Assembly: GCA_024734495.1 (NCBI GenBank)
Contig: JALMQS010000099.1
Span: 97,198,958 to 97,262,957, forward strand
From: Forficula auricularia
Lineage: Eukaryota > Arthropoda > Insecta > Dermaptera > Forficulidae
Length of the DNA: 64,000 nt
Reading direction: 5' to 3'
A program made the translations under genes and the position numbers. Below the pieces are notes generated by a model, which worked only from the letters and a program-made list of their open reading frames with translations, was not told the DNA's origin and did no database searches. Position 1 is the stretch's first letter, and every line of letters begins with the position of its first letter. Shown here in pieces: positions 55,288-64,000 of the stretch.

Positions 55288-55612
55288 GGTTTTTGAATAA
55301 AGTTAATAGTTATCTCTCTTTTTTGAATTTTGGACTGCCTCATCATAATCCACCTAATTGATTAAATTTCTCAATTTTAATATAGTAGGTATAATAATAT
55401 TTGTAAAATTGAAAAAAAAATTAATTATAAATTTTTATTGACACACTCACCAGTGAATAATTATTTTAATTAAGAAAAAATCAATCAAATTAAAGATGAG
55501 ACCCTGACAAATCGATTTGTCGATTCCAAAACTCTCTATTTTGATCGAAAATGTTATATCGATTTTCAAAATACCGATTCTTATATATAAACAAGAATGT
55601 TCATTTAATAAT

Positions 55613-55948
55613 ATTTAAGATAAATATAAACACACCCAAGTGTGTTTTTGTGTGTTACGTCAGTATTATTTCGATAGGGATAACTTATTGCTGGTGTCTT
55701 CAGCATCAGGAATCTGGGCTGCTTGTTTCATCACGTCATTATCTCCATCAGCGCGCCATAAATATTTATCAAATTGCTGTTCTAAATAGTGAATTACAGC
55801 ACAAACACAAACACACCAATTTACCTATAGGTAGCTGAGATGAAAACAAACAAAAACCCAGCTGAGCATCTTTCATTGTCTGAGTATATTTTACTATTTT
55901 AAAGTTTCCCATCAATAAGAAAAATATTACAACATTATAAAATTTATA
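55613..55948. other. AT-rich non-coding stretch
   Basis: The frame at 55551-55838 spans the retroposon end and AT-rich flank. No recognisable gene. Confidence 0.4.
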
Positions 55949-55959
55949 ACATTGGATTT

Positions 55960-56359
55960 CTTCTTCTTCTTCATCTTCTTTTTAGGCTAGGTAGCCTGTT
56001 TTCTCCCAAGGAAGAGTTCCGTCCTTCAACTTTCTGCCCATCGTTTCTTCGGTCTTCCTCTGTTTCTCTTGCCGTCAGGACGGTTTCTCGTGACGATTTT
56101 CGGCAGCCGGCTTTCGTCCATACGTTCCACATGCGCTGCCCATTCTCTTCTGCGCACCCTGACCCAGTCTACGATGTTCTGAATCCCACATGTTGCTCTA
56201 AGGTCTTCGTTTCTCATTTTATCCAACAATGTTTTCCCTTGTATTGCTCTGATGACCCTCATTTCTGCCGTCTGGAGTAGTTGTTGTGTCACTGTTGTGT
56301 CCGCTCTCGCTTCAATTCCATATGTTAAGACAGGTTTAGACAGGTTAGGTTAGGTTAAC
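55960..56359 (-). mobile_element. RTE-like non-LTR 3' fragment with 11-bp TSD and TTAGG-like junction
   Basis: ACATTGGATTT at 55949-55959 and 56360-56370 is the target duplication. On the minus strand the element runs from a truncated coding end to a (GAA)n tail (55960-55980). At the 5' junction (about 56325-56358) are AGACAGGTTT, AGACAGGTT and two to three GTTAG-type repeats, the insect telomere unit TTAGG. Confidence 0.85.
56026..56330 (-). pseudogene. reverse transcriptase C-terminal fragment (RTE-like)
   Basis: Upstream of the apparent start the frame already reads LTYGIEARADTTVTQQLL, and it continues RVRRREWAAHVERMDESRL and KRNRGRPKKRWAES, the tail of an endonuclease-reverse transcriptase. 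Only this end is present (5'-truncated). Confidence 0.85.
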
Positions 56360-56370
56360 ACATTGGATTT

Positions 56371-56502
56371 GAGAATTTCTAATGATAAAAAAAATATTAT
56401 TGTCATACAGTGAGATGTTTCGACCACTTACAATTGTGACATCATCAGAGGCTTAAACAATCATAAAATTATAGTATATCCAACTGAATCAACATTCTAC
56501 GG
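56371..56502 (-). ncRNA. decayed hammerhead-like motif
   Basis: On the minus strand, 56412-56448 reads CTGATGA, TG, TCAC/GTGG stem with loop, TC, GAAACATC. The core boxes are intact but stem II is offset and stem III is not self-complementary. Confidence 0.45.
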
Positions 56503-56817
56503 CAGTATTCCGCAAAGTGTGTGCCGCGGCACACTGGTGTACCGTGGTCATCATGGTGTGCAGCAGAAAAATGTCAAGTTTTGTTAAGATAATGAACCTA
56601 CACATAGAGAGTTGTGGGATCAGCCTTATCAACGATTCCTCCAAATTTTGATCCCCTGTGCTCAGTTAAGCAGGCTCACATTTCTCATCAAACATCTTTT
56701 TCTATTATATTGATTATAATAATAAATAAATATTAAATAAGCATTGTTTTTTTTCTTTGGTGTACCTCTAAAATTTCTTCATTTGGTAGGTGTACCTTGA
56801 ACGTTTGCGGAACATTG
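56503..56817. mobile_element. hAT-like non-autonomous element
   Basis: CAGTATTCCGCAAAGTGTGT at the left and CGTTTGCGGAACATTG at the right form an imperfect TIR. GTGCCGCGGCACACTGGTGT words are typical of a widespread hAT-derived repeat. No clear 8-bp duplication is left. Confidence 0.65.
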
Positions 56818-57118
56818 GTATAGTATATAGAACAGACAATAAGAATTCATAATTCATAAGCCCAAAACTTTTTACTGTTTATGTACTACTACTAGCCAAT
56901 CCTATGTCTGTTTGACAAATCTGGCAACATTGTCCGAGCTTAAATATTTTTATCATAGAAATGACAGATAAAATACATTATAAATGTCGATTTAGTAAAC
57001 AAAAACGATTAAAAGCTGTTGCGACAGCTGAAGCAAAAAACGTCAAAAAAAGTACTAAAGTTGAACCATTTTTTAGGTTAAATATATACGTTGTTGCCAG
57101 CTTGTTTTTAGTGTAAAT

Positions 57119-57477
57119 TACCGTCCATATATTACGTCACACACTAAAGAGGGAAGAGGCATCTCAGAGTTGTGACAAAATGTGACAGGGGAGGCCGGTA
57201 ATCTCATAAATTGTGATTTTAAAAATTTTCAAATATATTTTTTAAGATTTCATGATATGAATAATAAATAAAGTTAAACTTAAAATATATTAAAACCCTT
57301 TAGTTGAGTTAAATTTATAAAAAATAAAATCCTACAATGATTAAATTATAGGGTATAAAAGGGATAGTGTGACGTCACAATATAGGGGGGCTCAATAAAA
57401 ATGTGACAGAATGTGTCACAGGGAGAGGGTGGTCTAAAAATCTTTAAATTCGTGTGACGTAATTTATGGAAGATCCC
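57119..57477. mobile_element. MITE with CGTCCATATATTACGTCAC ends (copy 2)
   Basis: CGTCCATATATTACGTCACA at the left and GTGACGTAATTTATGGAAGA at the right are inverted. The interior has paired TGTGACAAAATGTGACAGG and GTGACAGAATGTGTCACAGG blocks. Related copies: 30202-30450 and an end at 51361. Confidence 0.75.
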
Positions 57478-58289
57478 TAAACAGTGAAATTAGAACTCTT
57501 CAAAAGGTAAATTTTCCGGATTCCAAAACATCAACCTCTATTGCAAATGTCAGTATAAAATAAATAGGAAGTGAAAAAATAAAATATTTCTTCTCTTATA
57601 AATAATAATCAAAAGGTCATCTCTTGGGGCACAATAAAATAAAAAATAAAAAAAGGTAGAAATGAATTGAGGTAGTCATGTAGAATAAATGAGCTGGCCA
57701 CGTTGGACTGTCTGCTTAACCGGTTGCGATGTTTCGTAATCCGAGATACGAAAGGCGATAATGCTCATCGGATGTTTGGTAATAAAGTATGTGCGACAGT
57801 TTATCAAGAAGATTTACCAAATGAAAACAGGTTAGAGAGAAAAAAAAAGAAGAAGTTTCGATTTAAAAAATATAACATCATCATTTTATTTGTGAAACGC
57901 TTAAGGGATATAAATCTTCGGATTTGGAATTTTATCCTATATACGCTCTTTAGAATGCAAGTTTATGTCCTTAACCCAAATGTTGTTGTTGTTGAGATGG
58001 GGATGGTATAGTGTCGTATTTTTCGGGACTTCTGTTTTTTCTCCCTTCAAACAACCCCTCAATCTTAAGGGTAGCAAGTCCCACCTGATCCTCCGAAGAA
58101 ATATCGCCCTTTCAAGAAGATCTACCCCCTTGAGGGGATGGAAAAATGGCCTTAATTTGAGAATTCGTTGATTTTCTTGTTAATTAATTCCCATCGGGCG
58201 TTAATAAGAGACACATACACAACAAAAAAAAATAATTAAATTACGAAAACTGAGCTGATAACGTTGCTACCGGGACTCAATTAAAATAA
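57478..58289. other. non-coding stretch, mixed composition
   Basis: Frames at 57703-58011 and 57965-58171 have no family features and include a poly-Lys run from an A-rich tract. 58000-58150 is GC-richer and single-copy. No gene is called. Confidence 0.4.
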
Positions 58290-58316
58290 TAAGAAGTGCT
58301 CTCTCCGGTTTCATTT

Positions 58317-58349
58317 CTGAAGATGAGTATCGAAGAATACGAAACGTTT
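58317..58349 (+). ncRNA. hammerhead-like motif L1
   Basis: CTGAAGA, TGA, stem II GTAT/ATAC with a CGAAGA loop, GAAAC, GTT. Two or three extra bases precede stem II and no convincing stem I is seen, so this family may be functionally dead. L2 (58878-58911) and L3 (59315-59349) are the direct repeats of it. Confidence 0.5.
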
Positions 58350-58462
58350 CGAATTAGAAAAAAAAAACAATCTCAAAATGTGGATTCAAATTTCAAATTA
58401 ATTTATTGAATTTTGAAACTTTTTATTTTATAATATTTCATTTAAATATGACTAAATTTAAT

Positions 58463-58708
58463 CGAGGGGTCAACCGAGAACTAATATGCTGTACAGCTAC
58501 TTCCACTTGTACTTCCAAATCTTTCCAAGTACTTCCGAATATTTCCAGGTAATTGCAAATATTTCCAAGTACTTCCAAATATTTCCAAGTAATTGCGAAT
58601 ATTTCCAAGTACTTCCAAATATTTTCAAGTACTTACAAATATTTCCAAGTACTTCCAAAATACTTCCAAAGAGGTGTACACCTACTTCCAATCGCGGATC
58701 ACCCCTCG
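58463..58708. mobile_element. hAT-type MITE family E, copy 5, with expanded 20-bp tandem array
   Basis: CGAGGGGTCAACCGAGAAC start, CACCCCTCG end, perfect 8-bp target duplication AATTTAAT (58455-58462, 58709-58716). The interior (58498-58671) is about eight copies of a 20-bp unit, ACTTCCAAATATTTCCAAGT, giving open frames on both strands that are not genes. Other copies have only two or three related AATTCCAAA words. Confidence 0.9.
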
Positions 58709-59583
58709 AATTTAATATATTATATCAATATATAAATAAAACAACAAAAACATGAATAAATAAATAAATAAACAGTCCGTTTTGTTTTAATTTAATTGAG
58801 AATAGATTATAATAAATAGAAAAAGAAATTTCAAAATAGGCAGATAATAAATAAGAAGCGGTCTGGTGTCATTCATTTTTGAAGATGTGCATCTAAGAAT
58901 ACGAAACGTTTTGGATTTAAAAACAATATAAAGAAAAGTTCATTTTAAATATGATTAATTTTTTAAATATTTATTTATTTATTTTTGAAATGTCTTATAA
59001 ATGAAAATATAGGTAATTGAATTAAATTCACTTAATATATTAAATATCAATTACAAAAAAAACATGAATAAATAAATAAATATAAATAAACATTCAAACA
59101 TAATTTTTGAAACATTTATTTATTTATTTTTGTAATGTCTTATAAATGAAAATATAATTGAATTAAATTTACTTATTATATTAAATATCAATTACAATAA
59201 AAACATGAATAAATAAATAAATAAATAACCGGTTTTGATTTAATTTAATTGAGAATAAATTATATTAAATACAAAAGGAAATTTTAAATAATAATAAGCG
59301 ATCTAGTGTCATTTCTGAAGATGAGCATCTATAGGAATACGAAACGTTTCGGATTTAAAATACAACGACTAAGAAAAATTAACAATCAAACATAAATTTA
59401 ATTCATTCAAATTTGAAACCTTTTTTTTTAAGTTCAATTAAAATAGAATACTTAATAGTAAATTGCTAAGTACCTATATTGACAATATTAGCCCAATTTA
59501 AGCTTCTTAAATATTTTATATTAATTTTTTTTTTTTTATTAGACCTGAAAATTCTCGGATCGCAATTGGCATCTTTATGTACA

Positions 59584-59998
59584 TACTAGCTGACCCCCGG
59601 GCCTTCGGCCCGGCGTCACCTAGCCCCTGGCGGGGAGCGTCTCGTTTTATGGTTAAAATTTAGATAGATAATAGCTAAATTACTTGTCAAAATTGTTCCC
59701 TTTATCAAAAATAATATTGACAGTTGAAAGATTTCCAAAAAGCTATTATCAGCCATCTTGTTTGTTTGCTTTTACCCCCCAGAGAGGCGCTGGCGTTGTT
59801 TCCTCGAAAAAATATTTTTTTTTATATGCCACAGGTGTGATATTTATAAAAAAACACTATATATAAAAACACTCGTGTATTTGAATGGAATGTTGTGTGA
59901 AAATTTCAAAGAAATCGGTGAAGAACTTTCGGAGATCCTTCAACGTATCACTTAAGCGTAACAGTACATTTTAATTTATATAGATTAATATTTTCTAT
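59584..59998 (+). mobile_element. arthropod-type retroposon with perfect GC hairpin head
   Basis: ACTAGCTGACCC is followed by hairpin CCGGGCC/GGCCCGG (59597-59613) at the left. The right end has AATTTCAAAGAAATCGGTGA, GAACTTTCGGAGATCC and a short TTTATATAGATTA tail. This layout (ACTAGCTG head, CGGAGAT region, AT-rich tail) is common in arthropod retroposons. The two short frames inside are not genes. Confidence 0.65.
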
Positions 59999-61169
59999 GT
60001 AAAATAAATGTTGCTTTAAAATTCAATTTTTGGTGTCCTAAAACAATTAGTGACAAAATTCCAACACCTGGATAAGAGAATATTTATTTATTTTATTTAT
60101 TATGGAAGTTGACGTTTCGGCTGCGACATTTGCATGCGAATATAATTAAGATTGATCTTTGGTGGATTTAATTAAGAAGTTACTCATTTAATATTTATCC
60201 ATGTTGGGATGTTGGACGGGGGTAGCAAGAAGGGAGAGATGTCACGTTGAGAAGAGTGTCCCTAAGGGCCCAAAGGGCTGGCTGGCGTCTTGGCAAGGCA
60301 AACAGCTAACCAGAAGATACAACCCTGGCTGGCAGGGGAAGAGAGAGAGCGATATTGAACTAACCCAGGAGAGAAGACAAGACAGGCAGACAAACAGACG
60401 CACAAACAGCCAAAGAGCCAATTGATGTATACGTAGAATTAAAAAAGACCTGATGAAGCTGGAGGAAGGAAAGAAATAACAATTTAGACTTCTTCAATTG
60501 CAAATGAGAAAATTATCATCAACTGCTCAACAGGGATAAGTAAATACGAAATAAGTTACTTATATATTGGATCACAAATATATAGTAGTGTAAATCCGGG
60601 ACAGACGCCACACTCGGGAGAGATGCCGCACCCTTTGTAGTTCAAAAAGTACTAGCTAGATCCTAGCCCAGGCTAGTCCGCCTTATCAGTTGGACGTTTA
60701 TATTGATAGGAAAACTGTTTTTATCTGATTGTGAAGAATATTTTACTAACTACAAGCTAAAATCGAAGCTAAGACTCTCATTACACACTCTAAAGTTTTT
60801 CTTAAGCTTCACTTATGAATTTATTAAGAGCTAATATTTTAAATATTCGAATAAATTCAAATAGATAGTAAACAAAGAAACCTTTAGTGGTGTAATGAGT
60901 CGGTTTTTGGTTTGTTTGCTAGTAATCGCGGCAAGAGGGAGGGTGTGGCATCTCACCCGTACTAAGTGGGAGAGATGCATGAAAACTACTCTTCAACTTC
61001 CAAGAAATGTGATTGATTGCGTTGTGCAACATGCCAGAGATGTCTTCTTGAGGAGTGCACTATTTTGAAGAATTTTGTGTCGATTGTGGTCGCCAAAATA
61101 GAAAAATCAATCAATCAAAATAGATAAATCAATTTCTCGACAGAAAATACCCCATTAATTCGCGATTTC
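59999..61169. other. mixed stretch with hammerhead half-motif and inverted repeat
   Basis: 60108-60125 holds TTGACGTTTCGGCTGCG, the 3' half of a PLE-type motif. 60620-60640 and 60940-60960 (GAGAGATGCCGCACCC and GGGTGTGGCATCTCACC) are inverted and may bound a decayed element. The frame at 60201-60425 is in GC-richer single-copy DNA and not recognisable. Confidence 0.4.
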
Positions 61170-61250
61170 CATCGAAATATAGGTTTCTCGAAAACGGCTC
61201 TTATCTTAATCAGAGCCGTTTTCGAAAAACCTATATAAGAATTGCTCATT
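61170..61250. repeat. hairpin made of two inverted retroposon 3' ends
   Basis: ATAGGTTTCTCGAAAACGGC and GCCGTTTTCGAAAAACCTAT face each other across a 10-nt spacer (about 61177-61231). Each is the GAGCCGTTTTCGA block of the hairpin-headed retroposon. The second continues into TTGCTCATTTAATA. Confidence 0.7.
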
Positions 61251-61798
61251 TAATACTAAAAGATAAAAGTAAACCATCATATAGTTAGAATTAAAGAATT
61301 CATTTCTGCGAATGTCATTTTTCAAATTTATTTTACTTTTTTCATTATAAATGAAAGTAAAAAAAAAAAAAATGAAAACAATTTAGATATCTTCAATTGC
61401 AATTGACAAAGTAATTAACTGCTCAATGCAGAAGAAAAAACAAAAAATAAGTTGCATATTCATTTGTATTACAAAAAAAAAACGCTAATAAAAAGAGACA
61501 AAAAAAAGCTTGCGTCGTTTGTGCCTGTTTCTTTTTCGTCTATAGTATATCTCTCTGAATGCCCAGTCACGTTTCTTTTCGTATTGACGTCCCTTGACAT
61601 TTTAACCTCCTGTCCCCCCCCCCCCTCCCCCCTCACCACTTTACCATCTCTCTTTCGCTTTGGAAATAAAAATAATACGCTAGAGAAATAGAATACATTC
61701 CTTTCAGTTGAACAGAACAGAAAACTGTAGGTATTAAGTAAAGAATAAGTATATATATATACATAAAGGGAAACAAAAGAAACAAAATTGCTATTTGA
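61251..61798. other. AT-rich stretch with poly-C tract
   Basis: Poly-C at about 61614-61629. The frame at 61452-61691 crosses A- and C-runs and is rejected. ATAGTATATCTCTCTGAATG lies between with no recognised feature. Confidence 0.4.
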
Positions 61799-62261
61799 AA
61801 AAAATAATTTTTATAAAAAAAAAAATAAATAAAACCGATTTCAAAAAAATTAAATGCAACAAATAAAATAATAAGAGCTCAAAAATAAAATAAAATGCAC
61901 TAAATGGTATAAAATAATTATCTAATTTAGTTACAACTAAACGATGAAATGGTTACATGAAATCACTTTTTGAAGTCGGTGCCAAACAAACTATATAAGC
62001 GAGCTTACGCGATGTTGTCTTCATTACTCGCCAAATGTACTATGTATGAACAGTTGAGTGCGATTCATGAAATTTTTATGTTTGGCACCGACTTCACAAA
62101 GTGATTTCATGTAACAATTTCATCGTTTAGTTGTAACTAAATTAGATAATTATTTTATACCTTTTAGTGCATTTCATTTTATTTTTGAGTTATTATTTTA
62201 TTTGTTGTTTATAATTTTTTTGAAATCGGTTTTTTTTTTTTTTTTATAAAAATTATTTTTA
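61799..62261. mobile_element. 460-bp foldback element
   Basis: 61799-61987 and 62080-62261 are inverted arms (outer AAAATAATTTTTATAAAAA, inner GAAGTCGGTGCCAAAC) with a 92-bp spacer containing CTATATAAGCGAGCTTACGC. No hammerhead motif is seen. Confidence 0.8.
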
Positions 62262-62879
62262 TTTTTCTCTTTTTAGTGATGTTATTAATAGTGACTGAAG
62301 ATATAATAATACCTTGAATGCATCTTGTAAAAGAAAGCGTCGGGCGAATGAATCAGAAAATGATAATAAAATTCAATTCATAAATATAGAATTTCTCTCG
62401 AAACGTTTGCGGGTTTTAAATGAACGTTTTAAGATGTTTTTTATAAAAGATTTTATTTATTATAATTTCGATTATTTGCTCATAAGAATTGGAGATTTAT
62501 GTTATTTTGTCATTGATCATATCATCAGAACTTGACCAAATTAATATGGTACCACCCCTAAGGTAACCTCTTTCAATAAAAAAAAGAATCATCTAAATCG
62601 GTCAACCAGGCAAAAAGTTCTCTCTGAACATACATAAAAATAAATAAATAAATAGTTAGGTATCTTTCGTGAACATACCTAACAAAAAAATGTCCTATAC
62701 CAATGAAATTTATATTTTTACCAATCGGAAACTAGACTGTACTCAATGCAAAAAAAATCATCAAAAATCAAGCAAAGAATTACCGAGCAACGCTCGGTTC
62801 ACCAGGTTTTTCTACTTCTTCTTTAATTGATTCTAAATTTGTCCTCTTATTCTACTCACTTGCCTTGAACCTTCCCCTT
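62262..62879. other. AT-rich stretch with retroposon ends
   Basis: 62560-62655 (AAATCGGTCAACCAGGCAAA then an (AAATA)n-type tail) looks like a retroposon 3' end. 62782-62798 is the hairpin ACCGAGCAACGCTCGGT of the hairpin-headed family on the minus strand. The frame at 62314-62535 is not recognisable. Confidence 0.45.
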
Positions 62880-63660
62880 TTTCCATCCCCTCATCCCATC
62901 CCCAATAGGTACATTTGATCTTATTATTTCCCCCTTCGCGGTGCAGATTTCGTTATTTATTCGATGAAACTTTAATAATTTTTTTCCCACCCTGTAGTGG
63001 TAGTAGTAGAGTGTGCCAGGTGTCATCCGATGTTGTTTTTCACCCCCCACCGAACCCCCTACCTACTAACACGCCCGCCGGTATAATAATAATAATAATA
63101 ATAATACCAGGAGGCGCAGCGGCAGCAAATATTCACATAATTCGAAATGGAGGAATTTTTACCCGGGGAGCGAATAATTAAAAGGCCGCGTGACATTTTT
63201 CAGTTCAATATATATGTGGGTGCGTGGGTGGTTGTTGTTCATCAGCCCCAGGGGCCGGTTGATCCCCTAAAAACCCGCTTAATAATTCCATCATTAAAAA
63301 ATTTAAAACCATCCCCTCTCGGCCATTTTTTGTGTTTCTTCGTTGGCAGTCTGACAATTGATCATAATATATGAGAATTCGGTTATATAGGGGGTGGATG
63401 TCTCCTATATATATGCGCTCATATATCAGAGACCACCTATAATTAACACAATACAGTTGAATAATCTCGAGAAGCCATTGTATTAAAAAAATTCTATTCA
63501 TCTTTTTATCCTCCAGTACAGAGGGGCGTGGGGGTAGTGGGGAGGGCAGGACAAAAACAAACAATTTTCCAGAGGGGGGAGTGCTGGAAATTAATGAGCG
63601 ACATGATTATGTCGCTTGGATGGAGAACATTATGCGCGGTTTACATGACAGACGACATAC
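62880..63660. promoter_or_regulatory. GC-richer island with palindromic homeodomain-like hairpin
   Basis: Single-copy sequence with (TAA)n at 63080-63106 and a 20-bp palindrome AGCGACATGATTATGTCGCT (63597-63616), then CGGTTTACATGACAGACGAC. Frames (62856-63050, 62915-63181, 63147-63374, 63205-63564) overlap each other on both strands and none has a recognisable domain. Regulatory DNA is the favoured but unproven reading. Confidence 0.35.
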
Positions 63661-64000
63661 GCCTATAACAGCAACTTGGCTTTTTATTTATTTATTTATT
63701 TATTTAAGCACTTAATAATTAAAAGCAGCTTTCTAATCAACGCTTTTCAAATAGGTATTAATTAAAGACATAAAAAAACGATTTATCATAATTCCTACAA
63801 AAAAATTTTAACGATAGGTAACTAAAAGCAAAATAAATTTCAAATTAATTTTGTAGGATATATCAAAATTTTGGTCACTTTAATCTCAGATACCTTGCAA
63901 GATTTCGAACATTTATTAGATCATCTTTAGGGCTATAAACCTTCAAACGTGTTTTATTATTTAGGAGATTCGGATTAATATATCCCTAAGAAATGTTGAT
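63661..64000. other. AT-rich non-coding end of window
   Basis: (TTTA)n at 63685-63705, otherwise AT-rich sequence with no gene. 63895-63935 (AAGATTTCGAACATTTATTAG) vaguely resembles a decayed PLE repeat but lacks the core boxes. Confidence 0.4.

Larger units (their letters stand above)
54821..55365. mobile_element. foldback element, family C copy 2, 13-bp TSD, with palindromic core insert
   Basis: CCTAATTAATTAA (54821-54833) and CCTAATTGATTAA (55353-55365) form the target duplication (one mismatch). The leader TTTTTGAAGACGGAATTG resembles the family C copy 1 leader. The arms (ending GATGAGGCAGTCC) carry opposed hammerhead motifs. The centre (about 55008-55215) is itself a near-perfect palindrome TTAGGGCCAGTTATATATCG ... 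with CCGGTCGGATGGCCAATCA, like a separate MITE. Confidence 0.85.
54446..55612 (+). mobile_element. hairpin-headed retroposon copy interrupted by foldback C copy 2
   Basis: 54446-54545 matches 49290-49380, and 55366-55612 carries the TGAATAATTATTTTAATTAAG and AAGATGAGACCCTGACAAAT blocks with a short AATATTTAAG end. Between them lies the foldback at 54821-55365. 54656-54700 holds a decayed hammerhead-like word (GGAAGAAGGAGCG, GATCCGGCGAAAA). Confidence 0.6.
58290..59420 (+). mobile_element. tandem array of three hammerhead-bearing repeat units (family L)
   Basis: Three direct copies of a unit contain AATACGAAACGTTT (58338, 58898, 59336) with a preceding (C/T)TGAAGATG and shared flanks (TTTTAATTTAATTGAGAATA, AAAAACATGAATAAATAAAT). 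Unit 1 is interrupted by the family E MITE. Units 2 and 3 are separated by an extra 130-bp local duplication (58970-59060 and 59110-59200). This head-to-tail arrangement matches PLE terminal-repeat arrays. Confidence 0.78.

Noticed and set aside
58486..58755. Open frames on both strands (58486-58755, 58497-58691, 58553-58735)
   Set aside because: Created by the 20-bp tandem array inside a MITE.
62856..63564. Several frames of 64-119 codons on both strands
   Set aside because: They overlap each other, cross (TAA)n and C-rich runs, and none shows a recognisable domain.

Overview
The window reads as AT-rich non-coding DNA of an arthropod, most likely an insect. I found no host protein-coding gene, rRNA or true tRNA. 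The evidence for an arthropod is the repeat content: Penelope-like (PLE), RTE-like and other non-LTR remnants, a mariner relic, hAT-, piggyBac- and pogo-like miniature elements, a tRNA-type SINE, and a short run of TTAGG-type repeats at a retroposon junction. The longest recognisable coding pieces are broken transposon fragments: a GIY-YIG endonuclease domain of a PLE (42244-42684, minus), two 5'-truncated RTE-like ends (23918-24890 and 55960-56352, minus), three other non-LTR C-termini, and a mariner relic.

The dominant structure is a set of inverted-repeat (foldback) insertions: 3547-3963, 7222-7500, 14200-14527, 19325-19539, 19719-20280, 21679-22120, 30594-31059, 47506-48023 and 54821-55365. 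Nearly all (19325-19539 is the exception) carry a short motif with the architecture of a minimal type I hammerhead ribozyme: CTGANGA, a short stem-loop, GAAAC, then a very short self-complementary stem III and a cleavage triplet. The same motif occurs singly (33068-33200), as a tandem array (58290-59400), and in about ten decayed copies. Minimal hammerheads are known from the terminal repeats of PLEs, and a PLE endonuclease relic lies in this window. I therefore read these as non-autonomous PLE-derived units, often mobilised as head-to-head pairs. Many have 12-20 bp target-site duplications (TSDs), and three have a recognisable empty site elsewhere in the window.

Other layers are nested into this. 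An 8-bp-TSD miniature element family (CGAGGGGTG ends) has five complete copies, one inside the mariner and one inside the hammerhead tandem array. A retroposon-like family with a conserved GC-rich 5' hairpin and a CTCGTTTAATATAATAAGA-type 3' end is scattered from 18300 to 62800 and is interrupted by several other insertions. A 600-bp element occurs twice (33245-33840, 44936-45540). A truncated non-LTR element at 52660-53040 is bounded by about 200-bp near-identical direct repeats.

Between the repeats sit islands of higher GC with non-repetitive sequence and homeodomain-like cores, for example 10340-10620, 12990-13600, 16620-17480, 27060-27420, 31780-32600, 39540-40150, 45940-46220, 48330-48960, 53250-53560 and 62880-63660. 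With no exons recognised, the simplest reading is a gene desert or a long intron with scattered regulatory DNA. That reading is inference only.
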